Of a stretch of 64,000 nucleotides of DNA, positions 1-11,495 are shown one piece after another. A model generated the notes under the pieces. That model saw nothing but the letters and a program-made list of their open reading frames with translations. It had not been told where the DNA came from and did not search any database. The stretch is from Chanos chanos. Lineage: Eukaryota; Chordata; Actinopteri; Gonorynchiformes; Chanidae. A program made the translations under genes and the position numbers. Each line of letters starts with the position of its first letter. Position 1 is the stretch's first letter. The stretch lies in the NCBI RefSeq assembly GCF_902362185.1, contig NC_044500.1, forward strand, positions 38,874,058 through 38,938,057, in the 5' to 3' direction.

Positions 1-27
1 AATTTATTTCATAACATCTTCACACAG

Positions 28-812
28 GCAGATGAGCCTATTGCAGATTATGCAGCAATGGATGATGTGTATCAGGGTAAGTTGGGTTGTTGTTGTTGTT
101 GTTATTTTAATCTCATAGATTAGATGTTGAACTTTGTTAAAATTCTGGCTGAACCAACCCACCAAGACACCTCAGATTATAGCACTGTACTGACATGTCT
201 GCACTAATTTGCATACTTTATACTGCATTGCTGCTTACACAAAACTGCCCACTGCCTGCACTGCCACTTTAAAATCACTGCTCCAGACACATACAAGGAT
301 CTCTGCTTACTTTTACATCCAGAGACATCTAAGACCGTGACCCAGGCACACAATATTCACAATGACTTACTTCTTTTCACATGCCCATTCATCCTCTTTT
401 TTTTTACTTTACATTCATATTTTTATATTTCTATATCTTCTTTATATTTATATTTTATATTTACATTTTAATTCCTTCTATGTAGCTTGGTACTGCACAC
501 TGAACCCCGTTGTACACGTACAATGACAATAAAGGTATTCGTATTTGTAAGTCAGTCCAGTGCACTCCTGTATTCTGTATAGCCTTGATTGTCATTTGTG
601 TTCATTTAGTGAATGTCTTTTTTTTTTTTATAGTTTGCATGCCTGAAGAAGGATTCAAAGGTAAGAATGCAATGGGACCTTCAAGTTCTCTATTCATGAC
701 TTTTACTGATATATTTTATATTCCTGACAGAGCACCTCTTCTTCATGTGGAAATCCTGATTTATAATTGTAATTGATACTATTTTACAGGCACTGGGCTG
801 CTGGGACACTGA
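28..812 (+). CDS. 3' end of an unidentified gene (last three coding exons)
   Basis: Three short exons join with consistent phases: 28-76 (after cacacag, before gtaagt), 634-660 (after ttatag, before gtaaga) and 790-812 (after ttttacag, ending in TGA). The joined C-terminus reads ADEPIADYAAMDDVYQ, then VCMPEEGFKG, then TGLLGH and stop. It is acidic and hydrophilic with two tyrosines (DYAAM, VYQV), so it looks like a cytoplasmic tail or a disordered C-terminus. I do not recognise the family. The gene starts outside the window to the left and runs the same way as zbtb40. The other reading frames either stop at once or give less plausible cysteine/methionine-rich peptides. The splice signals are good, but without a homologue this remains a prediction. 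Confidence 0.5.
180..545 (+). repeat. Interspersed repeat, possible LINE 3' end
   Basis: The stretch lies in an intron of the upstream gene. It runs from a 'ctgcactaatttgcatact' start, through an AT-rich tract, to 'acaatgacaataaaggtatt'. A terminal 'acaatgacaataaag' is typical of the 3' ends of dispersed fish retroposons of the LINE type. Family assignment is from memory and the boundaries are approximate. Confidence 0.35.
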
Positions 813-1475
813 GAGATGCACTGAGGGATGTTGATTTATCGGAGCAAAGAGAAAGTGTGTCGTCTGAAGCGGTCACTTACAGATTTTTTTTTTATAATGT
901 TCCATTTCCTTTAGAAGTGTCTGTCTTTGCTTTGAACATGTGTGCTGGCTTTTAATATTTAAAGACATTTATGCATCCTGTACATTTATGTGGTTTTTGT
1001 CTGACTGTGAAAAGATACGGGTTGAAATGTAGGATTTTTCAGTTGGAAATCCTATTGCTCTTTGGATGCCAAGCTTTCCTGAGAGAAGAGTCTAATTTTA
1101 GGTGCCCATCATATTAAGTGTGTTGGATGATAAATTTCTGTAAATTATCAGAGAAATTTTTCTTTCAACAGAAGTTTGTGGTCACTCTGCAGTATCATTC
1201 AGATATATTTAAGAATGCACAAACAACGTATATATTGGAAATGTAAATGTACGGTTGTCTAAGACAGGACCCCACCAAAAAAAACATGTAGTAAAGTGAC
1301 ATTTTGAGAGACATGGAAAATGTATAGAAGTTTTCAAAAAAAGAGAAAAGGATTAAAAAATCGCATAGTTTAGATATGCTGTGCAACTTGAAATTTGATG
1401 GCAACAGCAGTTGTGTTAGCGACTTCTTTTCTGTAAGTTCTTTCAAATGGGCAATAAAGTTCCTTTTTCTTTTTA
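813..1475 (+). other. Probable 3'UTR of the unidentified upstream gene
   Basis: This stretch follows the TGA at 810-812 and ends just past an AATAAA hexamer at 1453-1458. It is AT-rich and has no open frame worth calling. Assigning it as UTR is inference from the preceding exon and the polyadenylation signal. Confidence 0.4.
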
Positions 1476-2832
1476 TGTGTTCTGGTTTTCAATAATTAAG
1501 CATTTTTAGATGTATAAGTCTGAGGGCCAAAGGAAACTACTAGAAATCCCAGTACTAAATTATCAGAAACCCTGATCTGTGTGCTCCCTAATAGTACAAT
1601 TACAAATAAATCAATTGAATACATAAAAATAAAATGCAGTGCACAGCTTTCACTGTGACCTGCAGTCAAGTTTTCATTTTCACTAGATGTAAGAGGTACA
1701 GTGCAGAAACGGAATATTTTAGGATTTAATATGCAGATTTATTAACTGACTTTACTGAATGCGGAGTCACTCGACTGAAATGTAATAAATATGCAATTGT
1801 TTGCCGTTGCTTTTTCTTGGGCACTGTTCTTTTCCTTTTATTTTCATTTTGTTGGGCCCACTCTGTCATAGCAGGAAAATGCATTCCTTCACATCGATGT
1901 TACATCAAGGGTTCTTTTCAATATCCGCGAGTCCAATGTTCACATATTTGTGCCTATGTGCAGTGTTCGGCTGCATACCAATTCAATCTCTCGTTCCATA
2001 TGCAGCGGGGTATGGAACGAAGCGCAGAGATCCGATACGACTGAGAAGGTTACTGGAATTTGTTAAACATTCGGTAATTCGCATGTTTGACATCACATGT
2101 GAACATAGACTAACTTGGAGGTAAGCAACTCATTCTGCCCGACGCAAGCCCGGAGCCGTTAGCGGCGCTGTTTGGTGAACGAACTACATAACCTAGCTAA
2201 ATGTGGTCAAATGATATATCTTTCACATCCGGTTTAGGATCTCTGAGTTTGCGCAGTGATTCCGTGGTGAAGTCGACGCCATTTTCAAAATCGAGAATCT
2301 TTATTGCACATCAAAATGTTGTCCTTCGCTGGAGTTTAAATAAAGACCCGGAATATTTGAATAAGAGTCAAGGTAAAAAGAGGTGGATATGTCAAATGTG
2401 CTTGAGCGTGAGCTAGACACATGTGGACAAGTTTCAGATGTTATCCTGTGTCTTCTGCCGACCTGTTTGAATTAATATATTAATACGACGTAATTTGCCT
2501 CTATAGCTCCGGTTAGGCTAGAAAACTAGAATTCTTTCGCAGTTTATTTACAAACTGTCGGTAACTCAGTGGTAACTTGCTAGCTTATTGGCTAGCATGA
2601 AAGATGTAACTTGGCAGACTGTTGAAAATGTTGGAAGTGGTCACTTATTGTCAACGAGAAAATTGCTTTCGGGCCCACTCTGTGAGATTATACTTATCCA
2701 CAAAACCTTCTCACGTTGATGTTACACATCTAGGCATCAATAAATATGCATTTATTTCCCCCCTTACCATTTACCAGGACCCCTGCTGATGACAATTACT
2801 GTTGTGTTATCTAATACATGTATAGGTATAAG
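1476..2832 (+). promoter_or_regulatory. zbtb40: Intergenic region and zbtb40 promoter / 5' non-coding exon region
   Basis: No gene is visible between about 1476 and 2100. The GC content and CpG density rise at about 2100-2290 ('gcccggagccgttagcggcg' near 2149). Plausible 5' non-coding exon donors are ggag|gtaagc at 2120/2121 and tcaag|gtaaaa at about 2371. An acceptor 'atgtatag' lies just before the zbtb40 start codon at 2833. The promoter and UTR exons are inferred. There is no transcript evidence. Confidence 0.35.
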
Positions 2833-5800
2833 ATGGAACTCCCCAACTACAGCCGGCAGCTAATGCAGCAACTACGCACCTTGAGAAAGGAGCGTCAGTT
2901 TTGTGACTGTACTATCTTGGTTGGAAACACACCTCACTCTGCTCACAAATTGGTGCTGGCTGCTTCTAGTTTACTCTTCAGGTCTCTTCTGGAGGGTTCT
3001 GACAGTATTTCAATAGATGAAGCAGTGGTCTCCTCTCAAGAGTTTTCATGCCTACTGGACATGGTTTACACAGGCAGACTACCACCCGGGAAGCACAACT
3101 TCTCTCGTATCATTGCTGCTGCAGACAGTCTGCAGATGTTTGACGTGGCAGTTGGCTGCAAGAACATTCTCACAAGCCTTCTTAAACAGTCCTCAGTGTC
3201 TACAGAGCATGCTCCTCATCTTCATGAATCCATAGAGCCCCAAGACACTACAGGTGACTCTGTCATAGCTGACACTTGTCAAGGTGAAGGGTTATTTGAA
3301 GGACAGCAAGAGATAAATACATCACAGTTAGGGGCCCAGGATGTCAAAAATGATGCTGCAGAGAAAGCAACAAACCTGGAGAATCAGGATGTGCCATCAA
3401 GGCAAAAAGAAATTGAGAGAAACAATGAAGGGTCATCACAACATGCAGGTATTCAAGTCATGTTTGATACTGTATGACGGCGCTGTTGCCTAACCGCTGT
3501 TTCCTTTAAAGTCGTCCTTTCCTTGATACTCTCCTAATAAATGTGCGAACAGACCTTTTGTCCATAATCAAATGCATGTCAGGTGCAAGCTTAGAAATAT
3601 TTTTAGGTTAAAAATTAGTTGTGACAAAAATTTGTATTAACTTGTTGAGCAGGACTTGTCATGTCGTGTTACTGAGTTTATTTGGTTTCACTTTTTTAAG
3701 ATGTTGTGGAGCTCCTCTCTCAACAAAAGGATGAGATCACTGAAACTTTACAGAAAGGCCAGACCTGGATGACGCTCTTACAGACATGGGATCAGTTTCC
3801 TTCGGGGGAGAGACAGGTGAGACCGTGGAGCCTGTGACTATCTGCATTACTTTATGTAATGCTGTTTTAATAACGCAATTTGATAAATTCACTTATTCAC
3901 TTATTGAATACAGTTAATAATATGGTTATTATTTCCCCCATATATCTGAAACATATAATATCACTAAACCATAGTCCAGGGTTAAAAGTTTTGTTTCTCA
4001 TTACTGTTCATTGTATCTTAGGTATTATTAGACTGTTTTAAGGGTAATCCAGGAGGAGATGTGGTCTTCCAGCGACTGCTGGATTGTGTGCAGAATGACA
4101 GAGGCCTGTCTGCCCAGACCCTCCTCCTGCTGTTGGATCTGTTTAAGCAGCTTAATCCTCCTCTGACTGCACAGCTGAAAGCTCAGGGAGAAGACAGAGA
4201 TGTGAAACATAAAGGTAATGTGATTTCAACACAGTGGAAACTAAACCTGACTAAATATTCTGAAACAATACAGTGAAACTGAATGTACGTAGCGTCACCT
4301 GCTACAGTAGTTTTTAAGGAGAGATATTTGGTCTTAAGCTCTGACACATGACACTAGAATAAAATGACAAAATATTCTTTCACATATGGACATTATTTGC
4401 CAAAAAAGGAGGCAATGGCTGTCAGGATAAGTGGTTTTTAGTCGTATGATAACCTTACCAGTGTTAGGATTCATGTTTTTGTAGTCATGGGGGTTATATG
4501 TATTGATTTCTCGCTCTGTGCCAGATTCATCTGTACCTGACATTACCAGTTCCAGTGGACTGATGGACCAAGCATCAAAACTCACTGACTGCCTTGCCAC
4601 TGTGAACGAAGTCAGAGAACTCTTGACCCAGGCGGCCAATAACTGTCAAAATGAAGGAGAAAAGGAGGTACAGTATTTGCTTTTCACATTTTTTAGAGAC
4701 TCCAATGGCAACAGCAAAACACTGTAAATTTGATGTAATACAAGGAAAATGAAAATACTATTTCGTGCATAAAGTAAAAAGGGTGATCCTGAGATTGCCT
4801 TGATTTTAAGAACAGGCTTTTCAGTGTTATTGTCTTTTCTTTCAGGTGGTGTTAGAGTGCTGCCAGAGTACTGACCCCAGGTCAGTCATGGAGTGTTTGT
4901 TTGACAGGGTCAGACAAGGGAGCCTGAGTGAAACTGGACTACTACTGTTGCTCCATCAGTTGAAGAAGAGCTGTCCAGACCTCAGTCCGCTTCTAGAGGG
5001 CCTGAACCATACTGGAGGTATTTCTGTGTGTCTCAGACTGCATGTGTTGGCTGCATACACAAAAAACATTTCGAAATGATGCACTCTTTTTTTTTGTTTG
5101 TTTGTTTGTTTGGGTTTTTTTTTGTTTTTTTAGTTTTGTTTTGTTTCCTTGGTGAAGCGCTTTTATTATTCGCCCACGAATGGAAAACATGACCATGCAT
5201 TTGCTTTGCGGTCCTCTGGCCTGTTCTCCACTTGTGAACAGTTCTAACGAATGTGACTTTGTTAGGTGACGCAAAGGAAGATCACAGTGGAGAGAGCCTT
5301 TTGAGAATGTACTGTACGAGATTCTCAGAAGTGAACGTAGATGCCCAGTCTCTCAGACAGAGCCTGGAGTCCCTCGCTGACATCCCTACAAAGGAGAGAG
5401 AGGTATCTCACCCGTTCACTGTGTCTTCTTCATTGCTCTGCAGCAACTGAAAATAAGTTATGATCAAGGAGAGTTTGCGACAGTTTGCAGAGGCTAGACT
5501 GTGTTAATACTGCTTTTGTTCTTTCTCAGTACATGCAGGCCTTGCTGGAGAATGATGACGGTGCTCAGGGTATTGAGAGGCTGATATGTGCTTCTTTGGA
5601 GGAGAGTGCTGTGCAGATTTTGTCCGTATGGAGATTGCTCATTAGGGCCAGCACTCGGGATCAAGATTTGCTGCTGCTAATTCAAGAGATTAAGAAGGAA
5701 CCAGGGTTTCTAAAACTCCTCCAGACTGGTAAGCTAATGGTTTGTGAGATAAAGCGATACCGTATGTGTCCGTTTGTGTCCGTTTTATATCTGTTTAATT

Positions 5801-8800
5801 TATATCTGTTTAATTTGTATCTTTCTCATTTCTACTTTTAGCTGCGTATGCAGACCTCCTATTGAAGCACAAAGCTCTGATCCTGGACTCTGTCAGTGAC
5901 ATAAACATCCTAGAGAGGGCAGTAGAGTGCATGGATAAAGACTCTGAGAAAGTTACAGAGGTAAGAAATGGAGATAGAAAACAAACAAACAAAAAACGGT
6001 CACCGCTGTTTCTTTTGTGATACATTGCTGTAAGTGTTTCAGAGCAAATTCTTATGTGAAATGAAAGTAAATTGTCTAGATCTTTTTAAATGATGCTCAA
6101 ACAACTGATTGAAGACTAGTTTGAAGCAGAGGTTGTGTGTTTTTTGGTGTTGTTGTTGTTGTTGTTGTCAGCTGTCAAATAACATTGTCATTCTTTAAGA
6201 GTATCTGAATTAAAGAGCTTCAGTGAACTGCAGGTTGGCTATTTATACCTTAGATAGAGCTCGTGAGCTCTGACCTTTGATGACACGTTGTTGTTTCAGT
6301 TTCTGCAGAGCTGCAGGAAGCCTGAGGGCGAGAGGGAGCCAGTGTCGCATATCATGGACCGTGTGTTGAGCAGGGACTCAGATTACGTCACACCACTTTG
6401 CCAACTTCTGTCCATGAACCAGCCGTACCTGCCTCAGCTCCAGCCCTTCACAGAGGACCTCACACAGGCTGGTGAGAGGAAAACCTGTCACAGGAACTGT
6501 CCAACAGTTAGATTACATTATGCAGAGTTGCTTATGCATACTGCATGTTCTTTTTTTTTTTTTTTTTGCTCGATGTTTATTTCTGGAAAAACAAACCTTT
6601 TCGCCTTATTGAGTTATTACATATGAAAGTGTGTTTTGTATGGTGTAATGCGTTCCCAGCTTGCTACTGACACTTAATGTCTGAAGGATCAAGCGGATCA
6701 TTGTTGAGTGGTGAGCGAACCGTCACTCTGTCTTTTTATGCACTTTCTCTGTGACAGACGCTGAACTCGAGCGACAGCCTCAGTTCGTCTCCGAGCCCGA
6801 GGCGGCTGATTCGGTGGAGGAGAACGACACAAAGGTGAAGGGGACCAGAGGCGGCCCCAGGTCGTACGCCTGCCAGTGGTGCAACAAAAGCTTCGACTTC
6901 AAGTGTCGTCTCCTGATGCATAAGAAACGCTGTTGCCTGTCCACGGAGGTGAAGCAGAAGTGTTCGGAGTGTTCCAAGGAGTTTCCCACGCCGCGGGCGC
7001 TGCAGGAACACGTGAGCCAGGACCACAGCGGACCTGCGCGCAAGAAGAGGAAGCAAGCCCCTGTGGCGTGTGATCTGTGTGACAAAACATTTGCGCACTC
7101 CTCAGGTTAGTTCTTGTCGAAGAATTGTTAGCCGGTCATAATGTATAGCAGCCTACAGCAGAGGGAACTGCGCCCTTAGTTCCTTATCCAAAAAAGCGGC
7201 TTCGTCCTACTGCTTGTAGTGCTGACAAATAGCGTCGACTTTCTTTCAGGTATGCTGTACCATAAACGCACAGAGCATTTTGAAGAGAGGCCATACGCGT
7301 GTGAAGAGTGTGGGGCCACGTTTGCAGCCAACTCCTCCTTAAAGAACCACATGCGTCTGCATACGGGAGAGAAACCCTTCCGCTGCAAACACTGCGACAT
7401 GAGCTTCTCTGTGGCTGCGGCTCTGTCCTACCACACCAAAAAGAAACACTCAGAAGGTGCTCCACCTTATGTACATTATGTTTTTCATTTCATAAAAAAA
7501 AAAACAAAAACAGCAGTTATTATTTACGCTCTGCAGTTACGAGATGATCTTCTCCGGTTCATAGCGCTCTTAAACTAGATTGCACTGAGTAAACTGAGAT
7601 GAGGTTGTCAAGTCGAGAAAAATTGGTGATTTTACTGAACCATGTTTATGGGGATTTTTTTTTTGTTTTTTGGGTGGGATTCTCAGGTAAAATGTATGCT
7701 TGCCAGTACTGTGAGGCCGTGTTTGCCCAGTCCATTGAACTGACACGTCACGTCCGCACACACACTGGGGACAAGCCTTACGTGTGTCGGGAGTGTGGGA
7801 AGGGTTTTAGTCAGGCCAACGGCCTGTCTGTCCACCTTCAGACATACCACAGTAAGTAAACATACAGACGTACCATTATACATGCGCAAAAACACTTTTA
7901 ATTTAATGGTTCTGATTTTGCCGATATAAGAGCAGTAAGAGTGTCTTTTGTCGTCTCTCTCAGACATTGCGGAGCCTCATGACTGTCAGAAGTGCCAGAT
8001 GAGTTTCTCCTCCTTGGAGGAACATCGGAGACACATTCAGGAGGTGCATCCTAAAGAGTTACATCAGTGTTCTGAGTGTAACAAGCTCCTCAGTACGCAG
8101 TCTCAGCTGGAGAAGCACAAAGCAGTGCACGCTGGTGGCAAACCCCACAGCTGCAAGATCTGTCACAAATCCTACCAGGTGAAAGAGTCATTCAGGTTTA
8201 CACAGATCAGTTTTCAGGTTCAGAGAACAACTAATGATTACTGAAAAGCTCAAAATTCTGACATTTGGTGTTTGTGTCTTTGGGGTTTTTTTTTTTTACC
8301 ACAGCAACTGTCTGGTCTGTGGTATCACAACCGTACCACGCACCCTGAGGTTTTTACAGGACAAGGCAGTAGACCGCTCAGGCCCGTGCTCCAGTGTAAA
8401 ACCTGCTCCAAAGCCTTCACTAGTAAAGTTAACCTCCTAAAACATCGGAAATCCAAACACCCTGGTAAGACATGGTCACTGCATTTGGGGAGATCGGTTA
8501 TTACCTGTTAGGTATTTCGTTCTTTTCTTTTCCCGTTTCTTATTGCCCTTAGCTTTTAAGTAGTTTCTTAAAGTCTATATGCCCCCCCCCTTCTCTGTCA
8601 CTGTAGAAATTCACCCTGATGTCGATGAACTGGACGCACAAGGGACTGAGAGGGCATCAGGTAAACTGATATAATCTAAGTCTCAATCTGGTTTATCCTG
8701 TTTGAATTCAATACCGTAACTGTTCGCTCAGTACTTTGCTCTACTGTGTGTGTATTTGATGTTTCCAACATATTTACAGTTTTTGGTGTCTGCCTGTGTG

Positions 8801-9522
8801 TGCCTTTCCCTCTCTCAGATGTCACTGTGTGGAAATGCCTGTACTGTTCCAGCTCTCTCCAGAGTGAGGAGGAACTGCAGCAGCACGTGAGCGTGGAGCA
8901 TTTCAGCCAGGACACGGCCGTCTTTGGCTGCACTGTCTGCTCACTCACTTTTCCCACTCAGCTGGAGCTTCAGGAACACTTCCTCTCTAATCACCTGGCA
9001 GCCCTTGATGAGGAATCTCAGGCCTCTACCTCTCAAATGGTAACAGGCCAGAGAGGACAAACCCTATCTCCCACACGCAGACCAGCTTTTGTCTGAATGG
9101 CCTGTGAATACGTGAAGGCCGTTTTGTATATGTCGCACTCCAAGCTCTGGATGCATTACACGCTGTTCCTGTTTAAGACCATGTATTAAGCCGCTTATTC
9201 ATGCATTTACCATGACAGAACACAGTTTTGATTCTGATGTCTTTTTGACATTCTTTAGTCTTTCTTTAAGGTAAACTTTTAGAGTTGAGTTTTATTGTCG
9301 TGGTTTTTTTCCTCTTTTCAGGTGATCCAAACGGAGGATTCCTTAGGCAAAGGGACAGAGCAGATCATTGCCCTGGATCAGTCCCAGCTGGATGGATCAC
9401 AGCGGGTGTTTGTGGCTTTAGGTGACGGAGAAGGCGCATCTTCCGGATCAGGGATTGTAGCTGTAAACATGGAAGATCTGTTGAACGGCACAGTTACTCT
9501 CATCTGTGAGGAGAGACGCTGA
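2833..9522 (+). CDS. zbtb40: zbtb40: BTB domain and multi-C2H2 zinc finger protein
   Basis: Exons: 2833-3448, 3701-3816, 4022-4214, 4525-4667, 4846-5017, 5266-5402, 5530-5728, 5842-5960, 6300-6471, 6758-7105, 7250-7456, 7687-7851, 7964-8178, 8305-8464, 8607-8660, 8819-9039, 9322-9522; all phases close, giving 1145 residues (human about 1239). The start MELPNYSRQLMQQL matches human ZBTB40, so an in-frame ATG five codons upstream (2818) is not used. A BTB/POZ domain covers about residues 10-120 (FCDCTI, AHKLVLAASS, YTGRLPPGKHNFS). Residues of roughly 205-622 form four helical repeat modules. About 13 C2H2 fingers follow from about residue 650, and the C-terminus ends VTLICEERR. BTB zinc-finger proteins are nuclear DNA-binding regulators. 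One finger present in human appears to be missing around exon 15. Identification is secure. Confidence 0.95.
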
Positions 9523-9790
9523 ACCCAAAACTCTGCAGTGAGACTCGTCCGATTACGTTCCAAAAAGCAACTTACTTCAGAGACGCTGACAGGCTCAGAG
9601 CCGTCTGCTAAAATAAACTGAAGTTTTTCAGCTAAGAACCGTCTCTACCTCAGATTAAAGAAGTGTGTAATTTTAAGTGGTGGACCATACCTGCGTCACT
9701 GAAATAGACATTTGGATGAATTTTACACAACACCGAAGAACCTGGATGTCTGGTTTGTGTCTAAAAATAAACAAAAAAAATTTGGCAGGT
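9523..9790 (+). terminator. zbtb40: zbtb40 3'UTR and polyadenylation signal
   Basis: After the TGA at 9520-9522 there is an AATAAA at 9766-9771, and an earlier 'aaataaactg' near 9610 could serve as an alternative. The 3' end faces the cyb561d1 3' end across only about 350 bp. Confidence 0.55.
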
Positions 9791-10140
9791 GTTTTTTTTT
9801 TTTTATGTAATCTATGAAGTCACTAAAGGCATCTGAAGAACTGATTCAAGAAATGTGTATATTGTTTCAGTCTCAAAAAATGTATTACTCCCCCCCCCCC
9901 CCCCCCCTAAATTTCACATTTTATGATAAGCAATCCTGAGCCCTGAGGCCTGTCCACGTGTCCTTGTGTCACCCCCTAGTGGTACAGTAGTAAGCTTTCT
10001 GACAGTAAACTAAAGTGAGAACTACAATGAGATCTTCCTGAGTGTTATGAAATGCCTCACACCTTAAGGAGTGATCTATCTAATGTAGCATTAGGACCCT
10101 TTGAAGAAAAAGACTCCAGACCACATGGGTATAATCAAAT
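9791..10140. other. Spacer between convergent genes zbtb40 and cyb561d1
   Basis: There is no coding potential here. It holds a T-run near 9791 and a poly-C tract of about 17 C at 9891-9907. Another C-run sits further on at 10491-10501, inside the cyb561d1 3'UTR. Confidence 0.5.
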
Positions 10141-11495
10141 TTTATTGAGATCACAATGACCAGACTGTCATACAGTATTGTTGTCAGTGCACATTGATTT
10201 CATAAATACATAATTGACCACCAAGTCCACCAAGATCATCAGTTCACAAATCACAACCCTGAGTCTTACTGTTGACATTCATAAGCTGCTCAATGTCCAA
10301 ATATTATTACCTGTCTGGACACTGTGCGATAAATATTATATTTTTATCAGTGCAGTACATTTGATCAGTAGTTATCATCTGTCGGGGCCTAGGCATTCTC
10401 TCCCATTATAATACCCTGAGACGTACAAAGAAACACTGTCACTCTTGCTCACTAGACACAAATGACCCCTCACACTGCTACATAGACAACCCCCCCCCCC
10501 CTACTTCCCGTGACTTTATGATGCATACTGACATAGACAAACTATGTTCTCAGACCATACAGAACAGAAAAGCATCACATGACCTAGGCAGTTTAAACCA
10601 AATGGATACTACCATGGCTTGGGTAGGTAATAAGGGCCAATTAGGAGCCTGAAGTGAGTGGAAAGCTACAATAATAACAGTAGGTGCTGGTTCTCTCTGA
10701 ACAGGATGTTGCTGTTAACATTGTCTACAACTTTGCTCCGCCATTATATGTTATATATTCAGTGAAAAACTGCTTCTGGTTTAGAGATCAGGTTTGTCCA
10801 GTAAGCCCTAGATTAATTGTTTTAAAAATAGGTTTCCTTTATGTCTTGTCTACTACTAAGGGAAATGAGTACGTTAGGACAAAGGCACATATCCGAGTCC
10901 TTTTGTGATATCGAACCACTCAGTCACAGTGTCCCCTTGTAGAGTACAATGTTAAACTTGCATGAACTTATCCATAAGAAGTACACATAAGGAGAACACC
11001 CAGAATAACTCGCAATAGAAAATAGCGACATCTTAAAAAAAACGTGCCACAAGACACGTATTCCTCTTAGAAAACACCCAAACTCTGTTCATTTCCTTTT
11101 TAAAACACTTCAGTGTCACAAAGCCCTTTCTCCAAATCAACCCAAGTCCAAAAATAAACATGTAACAGAACGGCCGAAACACAAAGAAAAGAATGACTAG
11201 AAAATAAAAAAAAAGAAAAGAAAAAAAACAGTACCTAAAAAAGAAAGAATAGTTAAGCCTATACCGCTTAACACACAGCGCACAGACTGCACTGCATACT
11301 CTAAAACTCTGTACAGAAATATGTAACGCCTGTAAATACTGAATGTACAGAAAGCACTACAGATCATTTCAAAACCGCTCGACGTCTCCCACAGAAACAT
11401 CCAGTTCCACATGCTCCTCCATGGTTGACCAAAGCTATCCAAAGTCTAAGTTCTGTTTTTGCATTGTTTCACAAAATGTCTTCATTAGAAATCAC
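10141..11495 (-). other. cyb561d1: cyb561d1 3'UTR
   Basis: The plus-strand 'tttatt' at 10141-10146 is AATAAA on the minus strand and lies about 1.35 kb beyond the cyb561d1 stop codon at 11496. Between them there is no credible open frame; 11200-11230 is A-rich on the plus strand. UTR extent is inferred. Confidence 0.5.

Noticed and set aside
6736-7465. Several minus-strand open frames of 63-120 codons opposite the zbtb40 zinc-finger exons
   Set aside because: These are antisense shadows of C2H2 finger coding sequence, with no splice or homology support.
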